Below are positions 1 to 8,067 of a stretch of 64,000 bases of DNA, one piece after another; within the stretch, counting starts at the first letter, position 1, and each line of letters starts with the position of its first letter. The position numbers and the translations under genes were made by a program. This DNA is from Lientehia hominis (lineage in GTDB: Bacteria > Bacillota > Clostridia > Lachnospirales > Lachnospiraceae). The stretch is from positions 1 to 64,000 of the forward strand of contig NZ_JAJNOR010000004.1 in NCBI RefSeq assembly GCF_021044755.1, given 5' to 3'. The notes beneath the pieces are model-generated. The model did no database searches. It saw only the letters and a list, made by a program, of their open reading frames with translations, and was not told where the DNA came from.

Positions 1-116
1 GATATCTCATAGCAAAAGCTAGTAAGGCCCCTTGAAGACGACGAGGTAGATAGGCTGGAGGTGGAAGTGCAGCAATGTATGGAGCTGACCAGTACTAATC
101 GGCCGAGGGCTTGTCC
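1..116 (+). rRNA. 23S ribosomal RNA, 3' end (partial)
   Basis: The first ~116 bases match the conserved 3' terminus of bacterial 23S rRNA: GACGAGGTAGATAGGCTGG, then CTGACCAGTACTAAT and CGGCCGAGGGCTTG. The gene starts outside the window. The 3' boundary is an estimate placed just after GGGCTTGTCC. A 5S gene normally follows closely, but none is recognisable in the next 300 bases. Confidence 0.95.
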
Positions 117-181
117 AGGTGGTTTAGGATGTTCTGGAGATGGATGACAATGTGCAGTTTTGAAGGTATGAACCTTCTGCC

Positions 182-331
182 TACGAAAGAGCAATAGTTA
201 GAATACATAAGCTGGATGATACAAAAGACAGCGTTACGAAAGAGTTTGCAGTATACAGAAGACAGTAATACGAAAGATGGTTATACAAAGGATAGTAATA
301 CAAAAGATATTTATCGAATACATAAGATAAG
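182..331 (+). repeat. Degenerate ~15-bp tandem repeat downstream of 23S rRNA
   Basis: Nine imperfect units begin with TAC(G/A)(A/T)AAG or close variants. The best-kept version is 15 bp, TACRAAAGAYAGTAA. Units start at 182, 204 and 220 and then follow each other up to about 319; some are longer (16 to 23 bp). The array lies between the 23S 3' end and the hairpin at 332-360, where a 5S gene would be expected. It has no convincing ORF. Its function is unknown; it may be transcribed as part of the rRNA operon trailer. Confidence 0.7.
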
Positions 332-360
332 AAAGCTCTGGACAATGTTCAGAGCTTTTA
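332..360 (+). terminator. Rho-independent terminator of the rRNA operon
   Basis: A 12-bp stem (AAAGCTCTGGAC pairing with GTTCAGAGCTTT, one G-T pair) closes on a 3-nt AAT loop and runs into TTTTA. It is the only strong terminator between the 23S end and the next gene. Confidence 0.85.
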
Positions 361-422
361 GTTATACAATATAATTTAGTGACCTCGGACGATCCTGAAT
401 TAACACAAAGGAGACTATATAG

Positions 423-1049
423 ATGACGGATATCAGCAGAGATATTTCAGACAGCGACTTTATCTTGATTGGGATAGGAGAAGAATGGGAGTCCCGCGAA
501 ATGACGGAAGAGCTGCGGGCTGCTTACGAGAAGCTGAGAAAGCAGATAGAAAACCGCGACTATTTTATTGTCACTACGGTTATGGATGGGTGGATTCATC
601 AGATGGGGTTTGATGATAAACGGATCGTGGCTCCCTGCGGGAACTGGAATTATTTACAGTGTAAAGACGCCTGCTGCCCTGATATCTGGATGAAGGGAGA
701 CGGCATCGGTGAAGTGTGCCCTGAATGTGGGGCTTCTTTAGTTGAAAACACGGTTGAATCGAAACCTTACGTGGAAACAGGATATCTTTCTGGGTGGCAG
801 ACTTATATGAGCTGGCTTCAGAAGAGCCTGAACCGTAAGCTGCTTCTGATGGAGCTGGGTGTAGGGTTTCGCACGCCTACGGTGGTCAGATGGCCCTTTG
901 AAAAGACAGCTTATTTGAATTTGAAATCACGGCTGTACCGAGTACATGAAAAGCTGTTTCAGATTCCGGACAACCTGGAGGGCAGAGGAATCTCCGTTCC
1001 GTTAAACAGCGTGGAATGGACATTGTCTGCTTTGACTGTTCGGCAGTAA
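423..1049 (+). CDS. Divergent sirtuin (Sir2)-like protein
   Basis: This 208-residue protein resembles the Sir2 NAD-dependent deacylase family in its C-terminal two thirds. YFIVTTVMDGW (47-57) aligns with the NAD-pocket TxNxD segment. A zinc-ribbon set of cysteines follows (C80, C84/C85, C99, C102), and ELGVGFRTPTVVRWPFE (144-160) is the typical late Rossmann segment. The canonical GAGxS loop is replaced by IGIGEEW near residue 16. The catalytic HG that normally precedes the first zinc cysteine reads PCG (71-73). It may therefore be catalytically altered or inactive. The start has an AAGGAG site 8-10 bases upstream. It stands alone between the rRNA terminator and hisH. Confidence 0.7.
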   Translation: MTDISRDISDSDFILIGIGEEWESREMTEELRAAYEKLRKQIENRDYFIVTTVMDGWIHQMGFDDKRIVAPCGNWNYLQCKDACCPDIWMKGDGIGEVCPECGASLVENTVESKPYVETGYLSGWQTYMSWLQKSLNRKLLLMELGVGFRTPTVVRWPFEKTAYLNLKSRLYRVHEKLFQIPDNLEGRGISVPLNSVEWTLSALTVRQ

Positions 1050-1096
1050 TTTCGGAAATCCTTGATTTTTCTTAAGAAAATCCGACAATTCTTCTA

Positions 1097-1125
1097 TTGT
1101 GTGACCTCTCTAACTATGATAAAAT
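1097..1125 (+). promoter_or_regulatory. Sigma-A-type promoter for hisHF
   Basis: TTGTGT at 1097-1102 and TAAAAT at 1120-1125 are separated by 17 bp, about 90 bases upstream of hisH. An AT-rich palindrome (TTTTCTTAAGAAAA, 1067-1080) lies just upstream, after the sirtuin-like gene. Confidence 0.55.
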
Positions 1126-1213
1126 ATGACATAGTTGTGAGTGCCGCAGAAAAGCCTGCCTTTAAGAGGATTTAATCCGTGTCGGCAGAGAACGGCAGTT
1201 AGGATGTGACAAT

Positions 1214-1825
1214 ATGATTGCGATTATTGATTACGACGCCGGTAATTTGAAGAGTGTAGAAAAAGCCTTGGTTTTTCTGGGAGAGAAGCCAGTCGTCACC
1301 AGAAGCCGGGAGACGATCCTGACGGCTGACAAGGTGATACTGCCCGGTGTGGGAAGCTTTGGAAATGCAATGGAAAAGCTTCATCAGTATGACTTGGCGG
1401 ATACAATCCATCAGGTAGTGGACAAAGGCACCCCATTTCTCGGTATCTGCCTTGGGCTTCAGCTATTGTTTGCCAGGAGCGATGAGGCACCGGGAGTAGA
1501 AGGCCTTGGTATCCTGCCTGGAGAGATTTTGAGGATTCCGGATGCTCCAGGGCATAAGATTCCGCATATTGGATGGAATTCTCTGGATATAAAAAGAGAT
1601 GCTTCATTGTTTCAGGGTATTGACAATGGAGCTTATGTTTATTTTGTCCACTCTTATTATTTGAAAGCGGCAGACGAGGCCATTGTGGCGGCTACGACGG
1701 AGTACAGCGCTTGTATCCATGCTTCGGTGGAAAAGGATAATGTGTTTGCGTGCCAGTTTCATCCGGAAAAGAGCAGTGATATAGGACTGAGAATTCTCAG
1801 GAATTTTGCGGGACTAAAGCAGTGA
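1214..1825 (+). CDS. hisH: Imidazole glycerol phosphate synthase, glutaminase subunit HisH
   Basis: This 203-residue class-I glutamine amidotransferase subunit releases ammonia from glutamine and passes it to HisF in histidine biosynthesis. The oxyanion segment is PGVGSFG (44-50), the nucleophile elbow is GICLGLQLL with Cys79, and FHPEKS supplies His183 and Glu185. The length is normal for the family. The start is the ATG after a weak AGGATG site. hisF follows after 16 bases, so the two subunits are co-expressed. The remaining his genes are not in this window. Confidence 0.95.
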   Translation: MIAIIDYDAGNLKSVEKALVFLGEKPVVTRSRETILTADKVILPGVGSFGNAMEKLHQYDLADTIHQVVDKGTPFLGICLGLQLLFARSDEAPGVEGLGILPGEILRIPDAPGHKIPHIGWNSLDIKRDASLFQGIDNGAYVYFVHSYYLKAADEAIVAATTEYSACIHASVEKDNVFACQFHPEKSSDIGLRILRNFAGLKQ

Positions 1826-1841
1826 GACGGGAGGGAGCCTT

Positions 1842-2603
1842 ATGCATACGAAGCGAATTATTCCCTGCCTGGACGTGCATGGCGGCCGGGTGGTAAAGGG
1901 AGTCAATTTTGTCAATCTGAAGGACGCGGGCGACCCGGTGGAGATTGCGGCGGCATATGATAAAGCCGGAGCAGATGAAGTAGTATTTCTGGATATCACG
2001 GCATCTTCGGACGCCAGGAATACGGTGGCAGACATGGTCCGCAGAGTAGCGGAAACGGTCTTTATACCATTCACCGTAGGCGGCGGGATTCGAACCGTGG
2101 AGGATTTTAAGGCGCTGCTGCGGGAAGGCGCCGATAAAATATCCATAAATTCTTCTGCGATCAGCAATCCCAGCCTGATTTCAGAGGCAGCCGATAAGTT
2201 TGGAAGCCAGTGTGTAGTGGTTGCCATCGATGCTAAGCGCCGCAAGGATGGTTCCGGATGGAGCATCTATAAAAACGGCGGACGAATAGATATGGAAATA
2301 GACGCCGTTGAGTGGGCGATGAAAGCAGACGAACTGGGAGCCGGCGAGATCCTTTTGACCAGTATGGACTGCGACGGGACGAAATCGGGTTATGACAACG
2401 CTCTAACGGCGATGGTGGCGGAAAATGTTTCTATACCTGTCGTTGCTTCCGGAGGGGCAGGTACTATGGAGCACTTTTACGACGCGTTGACGGTGGGAAA
2501 GGCGGATGCGGCGCTGGCTGCTTCCTTATTCCACTATAAGGAGCTGGAAATACGGGAATTGAAGAAGTATTTGTCAGGAAGAGGACTGCCTGTGCGTATT
2601 TGA
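1842..2603 (+). CDS. hisF: Imidazole glycerol phosphate synthase, cyclase subunit HisF
   Basis: This 253-residue (beta/alpha)8 barrel uses ammonia from HisH to convert PRFAR into imidazole glycerol phosphate and AICAR. The N-terminal IIPCLDVHGGRVVKG carries catalytic Asp11, and VVVAIDAKRR carries Asp130. Phosphate-binding loops are TVGGGIR (78-84) and ASGGAG near the C-terminus. A GGGAGG site precedes the ATG. It forms an operon with hisH. Confidence 0.96.
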   Translation: MHTKRIIPCLDVHGGRVVKGVNFVNLKDAGDPVEIAAAYDKAGADEVVFLDITASSDARNTVADMVRRVAETVFIPFTVGGGIRTVEDFKALLREGADKISINSSAISNPSLISEAADKFGSQCVVVAIDAKRRKDGSGWSIYKNGGRIDMEIDAVEWAMKADELGAGEILLTSMDCDGTKSGYDNALTAMVAENVSIPVVASGGAGTMEHFYDALTVGKADAALAASLFHYKELEIRELKKYLSGRGLPVRI

Positions 2604-2662
2604 ATTGACGGACGGTGAGAATAAAAGCGGTGAAATACTTTTAGACAAGAGGGGGATGGAGT

Positions 2663-3337
2663 ATGGGAGCGATTTCCAATGACTGGCTGGAGCCACTTTC
2701 AGCAGAGTTTAAGAAACCATATTATGCCAGGTTATATAAAACGATAAAAGATGAATATAATAGTAGACAGATATTTCCAGAGGCTAAGGATATTTTTTCA
2801 GCATTTGAGCTGACGCCGTTTCATAAGGTAAAGGTGGTCATCCTGGGGCAGGACCCTTATCATAATATAGGGCAGGCACATGGACTCTGCTTTTCCGTAA
2901 AGCCGGGCGTTGAGATTCCGCCTTCTCTGGTGAATATTTACCAGGAACTTCATGATGACCTGGGATGCTACATTCCCAACAATGGATATTTGACAAAATG
3001 GGCGGAGCAGGGAGTGCTTCTTTTAAACACGGTGCTCACGGTCCGGGCTCATGCGGCGAACTCGCACAGAGGGATCGGATGGGAGGAATTTACAGATGCG
3101 GCGATCAAAGCGCTTAATGAATTGGATAATCCCATCGTATTCATTTTGTGGGGAAAGCCTGCTCAGAATAAAAAGGTAATGCTGAACAATCCCCATCATT
3201 TGATTCTGGAAGCGCCGCATCCCAGCCCGCTTTCTGCATACCGGGGATTTTTCGGAAGCCGTCCGTTCAGTAAAGCCAATGAATTTCTGAAGAAGAATGG
3301 GGTAACGCCAATTGATTGGCAGATAGAGAATATCTAG
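2663..3337 (+). CDS. ung: Uracil-DNA glycosylase, family 1
   Basis: This 224-residue enzyme removes uracil from DNA as the first step of base-excision repair. The water-activating loop GQDPYH is at 62-67 (catalytic Asp64). The minor-groove intercalation loop HPSPLS is at 186-191 (His186). Length and motif spacing are normal for UNG1. The start follows GAGGGGGATGGAGT. It ends 8 bases before the uppP start, so the two are probably co-transcribed. Confidence 0.97.
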   Translation: MGAISNDWLEPLSAEFKKPYYARLYKTIKDEYNSRQIFPEAKDIFSAFELTPFHKVKVVILGQDPYHNIGQAHGLCFSVKPGVEIPPSLVNIYQELHDDLGCYIPNNGYLTKWAEQGVLLLNTVLTVRAHAANSHRGIGWEEFTDAAIKALNELDNPIVFILWGKPAQNKKVMLNNPHHLILEAPHPSPLSAYRGFFGSRPFSKANEFLKKNGVTPIDWQIENI

Positions 3338-3345
3338 GAGGGAGT

Positions 3346-4170
3346 ATGGGCTTTTTAGAGTTTTTAAAGGTAATTGTATTCGGTATTGTGGAAGGTATCA
3401 CAGAATGGCTTCCGATCAGCAGCACCGGACATATGATCATCCTGGAGGACCTGATGCCTTTGAAGGTCAGCACGGAATTTATGGAGATGTTCCGCGTGGT
3501 CATCCAGTTGGGAGCTATTTTGGCTGTTTGTATCCTGTTTTTCCATAAGTTGAATCCCTTTTCTCCGAGGAAAAATCGGAGGCAGAAAAAACAGACATGG
3601 AGATTGTGGTCTAAAGTGATCGTAGGATGTATTCCTGCCGGGATTCTGGGTATCCTTCTCAATGATTGGTTTGACGCGCATTTTTACAACAGCTATGTGG
3701 TGGCGGCGACCCTGATTATCTATGGCGTCCTGTTCATCCTTTTGGAAAGACGGAACAAACGCCGGTATTTTTCCATTGAACGGTTTTCTCAGCTTACGTA
3801 TCAGGATGCCCTGATAGTCGGTGCCTTTCAGGTACTTTCCCTGATTCCGGGTACATCTCGTTCCGGCGCTACGATTCTGGGAGCTATGCTCATCGGGATT
3901 TCGAGGCCCATCGCCGCGGAATTTTCATTTTTCATGTCCATTCCGGTCATGTTCGGCGCGAGTCTGTTGAAGCTTGTAAAATTTGGATTCCATTATACCG
4001 GTACGGAAGTCATGGTGCTGATAGTAGGCATGGTTTCTGCCTTTATAGTATCCGTAGTCGCGATTAAATTCCTGATGAGTTATATCAGGAAAAAAGATTT
4101 CAGCGTCTTCGGCGTTTACCGGATTGTACTCGGTGTGCTCGTACTGCTGTATTTCTTCGTGAAGAAATAA
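3346..4170 (+). CDS. uppP: Undecaprenyl-diphosphatase UppP (BacA family)
   Basis: This 274-residue integral membrane phosphatase recycles undecaprenyl diphosphate for peptidoglycan and wall polymer export. The two family signatures are EGITEWLPISSTGH (residues 17-30) and PGTSRSGAT (from about 168), which form the active site. The hydrophobicity fits a multi-pass protein. I chose ATG 3346 because an AGGAGGG site lies just before it; an in-frame TTG 30 bases upstream sits inside ung and has no such site. Confidence 0.95.
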   Translation: MGFLEFLKVIVFGIVEGITEWLPISSTGHMIILEDLMPLKVSTEFMEMFRVVIQLGAILAVCILFFHKLNPFSPRKNRRQKKQTWRLWSKVIVGCIPAGILGILLNDWFDAHFYNSYVVAATLIIYGVLFILLERRNKRRYFSIERFSQLTYQDALIVGAFQVLSLIPGTSRSGATILGAMLIGISRPIAAEFSFFMSIPVMFGASLLKLVKFGFHYTGTEVMVLIVGMVSAFIVSVVAIKFLMSYIRKKDFSVFGVYRIVLGVLVLLYFFVKK

Positions 4171-4254
4171 CAGGACTGCGGGTAGGTATGAAGCCGGGTA
4201 AAGAAACCTGTAGAAGAAAATGATAGATTTTACACAGAAGTGAGGAGTAATGTG

Positions 4255-6483
4255 ATGATGGAGCATAGCAGGACCGGAGCGAACCGGGGCAGGTACGAAT
4301 ATGGCAGCATAGGGGAAGAACCGCGGAGAAGAGGCAGGAAGCCGAGAGGTGTTCTGGGTCTGCTTTCAGCTCTTGGTCCCATATTATATTTTCCGATGAT
4401 GCTTTTTTATCTGGAGATGGCATTTCATATTTATATGGGTGAAAGCCTGAAGTATATTCCGGTGTGGCTGTTCTTTTCGATTTCATTGGGATTTTTTCTT
4501 TCTCTTTTTGCCATCAATTTCAGTTTTCGGGTAAATCGGATAATCACATATGTCATAACAATACTGTTTAGTGTGGTATTTTGTGTGGAGATGATGTGCA
4601 AAAAAATCCTGGCTCAATATTACCAGCTTTTCAGCATAGCCAAGACAGCGGCCGGAAATAAGCTGACGGATTATATGAGCGCGATCGTCCAGGGAATTGT
4701 CAAAAACCTGTTTGGGCTGCTTCTCATGGTTCTGCCGATTATCTTTATCTATGTGATCGGACGTAATTTTTATAACTTTAAGAGAAAATATATTGGTTTG
4801 AGCGGTGTTGTGGCAGGAGCCGTGGTGGTGACGCACCTGCTGGGACTGCTGGTGATACATCTGCCCTGGAAGGGAGATTATACGCCTAAAAGCCTTTACG
4901 CTACAGATACCAACGTGGACGACCAGGTGCAGCAGCTGGGCGTCATGAACATGCTGCGGCTGGATTTGAAGCATTCCCTTTTCGGGGTGAAGAGGAACTT
5001 GAACGCTGATTTTGAAAATCCCACCTTTTCGGCCAACAATACAACGCCCAGTGGTGAGGGAAGTACCGGCGGCGAGAGCGATGCGGTTGGAACCAATACG
5101 AATACTCTTCCCAACGGCGTTACAGCCAACACCGACACCTCCCCCAATGTCATGAATGTGGATTTGGAATCTCTGGCGGCCAACGCCCCCAACGACGATG
5201 TGGCATGGCTGTGCAAATATTTTAACAGTGTGACGCCTTCGAACAAAAACCAGTATACCGGTATGTTCAAAGGATACAATGTGATATTTTTGTCTGCTGA
5301 GGGATTTGACCAGTATGTGATCGATAAGGAGAAGACGCCAACCCTATATAAACTGACCCACGAGGGTTTTGTGTTCAACAATTTTTACAGTCCTCTCCAT
5401 TATACCAGCACATCCGGCGGAGAGTGCCAGAACCTGCTGGGCCTGTATCCGAAAAACGGCGGCGAGATAATCATGCAGGACAGCGGGGACAAGGGAACGA
5501 ACTGGTATTTCAGTTTGGCTCAGCAGCTGAACCGGGCCGGCTACGCTTCCATGGGTTTCCATGCCAACGGAAATATGTATAACAGGCTGAATTCCCATAC
5601 GAATCTGGGCTATAAATGGTTTCAGGATGGAACGGGATTGGATTTGGAGCTGAATTCCAGCGGAAAGAAGATTTGGCCTCAGTCCGACCTTTATGCCATG
5701 GAACAAAGCGTAGATAAGTATCTGAACAGCAGTCAGCCGTTCAACGTCTACTATATGACTATCAGCGGCCATATGCCTTACGATTTTGGAAGTAATGCTA
5801 TTTCCGTAAAGAACAGGGATATGGTGGCGGACAGCGGCTATTCAGAGAAAACACAGGGATATCTGGCGGCCAATTATGAGCTTGACAAGGCGTTGGAATA
5901 TCTGCTCAAGCGCCTGGAAGAAGCAGGTATCGCCGACAAGACTCTGATCGTAATGGCGCCGGACCACATTCCGTATTTTGATGTGGATACCATAGAAGAG
6001 CTGGCTGGAAAATCCTTCTCATCCGGAGATGCGACGGCTTTGCAGCAGTCCCTGAATGAATCCATGATTACGGACTATGACCTGTATAAGAATTCCCTGA
6101 TCATCTGGTCGGCCAGCATGAAGGAGCCGGTTCAGGTCGATAAAATCTGCGGACAGGTGGATATTCTTCCTACGGTTTCTAATCTGCTGGGCTTAGAATA
6201 TGACTCCAGGATGCTGTCCGGCACGGATATCCTCTCCGATGCCCAGCCACTGGTAGCGTTTTCTTCCGGCTGCTGGAAGACAGACGTAGGATTCTATAAC
6301 CGCTATACGGGAGAATTTACATTGGCAGAGGGCGTGACCATGGACGATGCTCAGAAAGAGGAGTATGTGGCAGCCATGAAGAAGGTCGTGAACAACAAGC
6401 GGGCCCTCTCAGAGATTATTATGGCCAATGACGCTTATAGCTATATTTTCCCGAATACGAAAAACAGTTCAAGTGTACAGTAG
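4255..6483 (+). CDS. LtaS-like membrane sulfatase / phosphoglycerol transferase
   Basis: This protein of about 742 residues has an N-terminal block of some five membrane helices (roughly residues 30-210), an Asn/Thr/Gly/Ser-rich linker (245-300) and an extracellular alkaline-phosphatase-superfamily domain. Metal and catalytic marks resemble lipoteichoic acid synthase: SAEGFD near 347 (Glu), TSTSGGE near 384-390 (Thr nucleophile) and APDHIPYF (Asp-His). MTISGHMPY also matches the family. It probably transfers phosphoglycerol to a cell-surface polymer; the true acceptor cannot be read from sequence. ATG 4255 has GAGGAG seven bases upstream; an in-frame GTG further upstream lacks a site. Confidence 0.85.
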   Translation: MMEHSRTGANRGRYEYGSIGEEPRRRGRKPRGVLGLLSALGPILYFPMMLFYLEMAFHIYMGESLKYIPVWLFFSISLGFFLSLFAINFSFRVNRIITYVITILFSVVFCVEMMCKKILAQYYQLFSIAKTAAGNKLTDYMSAIVQGIVKNLFGLLLMVLPIIFIYVIGRNFYNFKRKYIGLSGVVAGAVVVTHLLGLLVIHLPWKGDYTPKSLYATDTNVDDQVQQLGVMNMLRLDLKHSLFGVKRNLNADFENPTFSANNTTPSGEGSTGGESDAVGTNTNTLPNGVTANTDTSPNVMNVDLESLAANAPNDDVAWLCKYFNSVTPSNKNQYTGMFKGYNVIFLSAEGFDQYVIDKEKTPTLYKLTHEGFVFNNFYSPLHYTSTSGGECQNLLGLYPKNGGEIIMQDSGDKGTNWYFSLAQQLNRAGYASMGFHANGNMYNRLNSHTNLGYKWFQDGTGLDLELNSSGKKIWPQSDLYAMEQSVDKYLNSSQPFNVYYMTISGHMPYDFGSNAISVKNRDMVADSGYSEKTQGYLAANYELDKALEYLLKRLEEAGIADKTLIVMAPDHIPYFDVDTIEELAGKSFSSGDATALQQSLNESMITDYDLYKNSLIIWSASMKEPVQVDKICGQVDILPTVSNLLGLEYDSRMLSGTDILSDAQPLVAFSSGCWKTDVGFYNRYTGEFTLAEGVTMDDAQKEEYVAAMKKVVNNKRALSEIIMANDAYSYIFPNTKNSSSVQ

Positions 6484-6500
6484 CACAGTCTATACAACCA

Positions 6501-6537
6501 AAAAGGCTGCCGGGGGTGATTCTCCGGCAGCTTTCTA
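6501..6537 (+). terminator. Rho-independent terminator after the LtaS-like gene
   Basis: GCTGCCGG at 6506-6513 pairs with CCGGCAGC at 6524-6531 and is followed by TTTCT. Confidence 0.8.
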
Positions 6538-6577
6538 TTGTCCATTTAAATTGTTTGTCGAATTATAATATTACTGC

Positions 6578-6605
6578 TTGAATTTCGCAGGCGGCTTGTT
6601 ATAAT
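6578..6605 (+). promoter_or_regulatory. Sigma-A-type promoter for the MATE gene
   Basis: TTGAAT at 6578-6583 and a consensus TATAAT at 6600-6605 with 16 bp between them, 35 bases before the start codon. Confidence 0.65.
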
Positions 6606-6640
6606 GAAGATGAAAAAGGTACTTTTGTGAGGGAGTTTGT

Positions 6641-8029
6641 ATGAAAAAGTCATATGAGATTGACATGTGCAGCGGGCCGCTGTTTGGTAAAATCATGAGA
6701 TTTGCGGTCCCGCTTATTCTGTCTGGCGTGCTTCAGCTTCTTTTTAATGCGGCGGATATCATTGTAGTCGGTAGGTTCACTGGAAGCCATGCTCTGGCTG
6801 CGGTGGGATCTACCAGCGCTCTGATCAATCTGCTCGTCAATCTGTTCATTGGTGTTTCCGTGGGAGCCAATGTAATGGCAGCCAGATATTTCGGATCCAG
6901 AAGTGAAAAGGAAATGTATGAAACCGTTCATACGGCCATACTCACGGCCCTGATTGGCGGATGTCTGATGATATTCATTGGAATCTTGATGGCGCGGCCG
7001 GTGTTGGAGCTGATGGGGACTCCGGATGATGTACTTTCTCATGCGGTGCTGTATATGAGGATTTATTTCATAGGGATGCCGTCGTTTATGGTATACAATT
7101 TCGGAGCGGCGATCCTGCGGGCCATAGGAGATACCAAGCGGCCTTTATATTTCCTGACGGCTGCCGGGGTAGTCAATGTGATATTCAACCTGTTGTTCGT
7201 TATTGTCTTTCATATGGGAGTAGCCGGTGTGGCCATCGCAACAGTCATATCCCAGACCATATCGGCAGCGCTGGTACTTCTCTGCCTGTGCAGGAGCGAG
7301 GGAATTTACCGACTGGATTTGAAAAAGCTTCATATCCACAGGGACAAGCTGTCAGCGATGCTTCAGATTGGCCTTCCGGCAGGATTTCAGGGAATGGTGT
7401 TCAATATCTCCAATGTACTGATACAGTCTTCGGTAAATTCGTTCGGATCTCTGGCTATGGCGGGAAATACGGCTGCCAATAACATTGAAGGATTTGTCTA
7501 TATATCCACCAACTCCATCTATCAGACCTCTCTCAGCTTTACAAGTCAGAATATGGGGGCCAGACAATATAAAAGGGTTGACCGCATCCTGATAGAATGC
7601 CTGCTGATTGTGACCGTGCTGGGGCTGGTACTCGGAAACGGCGCTTATTTGCTGGGCGATTCACTCCTTCAGGTTTATTCATCGGATCCTGAGGTGATCG
7701 CATTTGGAATTTCCCGGCTGGCGGTCGTCTGTGTATCCTACGCCCTTTGCGGAATCATGGACGTGATGGCGGGAAGTATCAGAGGGATGGGGTGTTCTGT
7801 CATGCCCATGGTAGTGTCTTTGACCGGCGCCTGCCTTTTTCGGGTAGTCTGGATATTTACAGCATTTAAAATCAGCCGCAGCCTGTTTACTCTTTATATT
7901 TCATATCCGATTTCCTGGGTGCTTACCATATCCATGCATGTGGTATGTTATCTGGTCATGAGGAAGCGGAAATTTGGACCGCCGCGGAACAGGGCTCCGC
8001 TTCCAAGAAAAAAACAGGACGTCTCTTGA
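6641..8029 (+). CDS. MATE family multidrug/metabolite efflux transporter
   Basis: This 462-residue polytopic protein has the MATE fold of two six-helix repeats. The start reads GPLFGKIMRFAVPLILSGVLQ, and AADIIVVGRF (37-46) is the typical first-repeat segment. It exchanges Na+ or H+ for cationic or aromatic compounds; the substrate is not predictable. It is a single-gene unit with its own promoter and terminator. A second MATE protein is encoded at 17342-18736. Confidence 0.9.
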   Translation: MKKSYEIDMCSGPLFGKIMRFAVPLILSGVLQLLFNAADIIVVGRFTGSHALAAVGSTSALINLLVNLFIGVSVGANVMAARYFGSRSEKEMYETVHTAILTALIGGCLMIFIGILMARPVLELMGTPDDVLSHAVLYMRIYFIGMPSFMVYNFGAAILRAIGDTKRPLYFLTAAGVVNVIFNLLFVIVFHMGVAGVAIATVISQTISAALVLLCLCRSEGIYRLDLKKLHIHRDKLSAMLQIGLPAGFQGMVFNISNVLIQSSVNSFGSLAMAGNTAANNIEGFVYISTNSIYQTSLSFTSQNMGARQYKRVDRILIECLLIVTVLGLVLGNGAYLLGDSLLQVYSSDPEVIAFGISRLAVVCVSYALCGIMDVMAGSIRGMGCSVMPMVVSLTGACLFRVVWIFTAFKISRSLFTLYISYPISWVLTISMHVVCYLVMRKRKFGPPRNRAPLPRKKQDVS

Positions 8030-8047
8030 TCTGAGACGTCCTGTTTT
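8011..8047. terminator. Bidirectional terminator between converging genes
   Basis: AAAACAGGACGTCTC pairs with GAGACGTCCTGTTTT around a 7-nt loop. It has A-runs on one side and T-runs on the other, so it can end transcription of the MATE gene on the plus strand and of the activase on the minus strand. Confidence 0.85.
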
Positions 8048-8067
8048 TGTTCTATTATCTGTATTGG

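Noticed and set aside
1130..1213. Histidine T-box or attenuator before hisH
   Set aside because: The leader is under 100 bases and has no T-box sequence or run of His codons.
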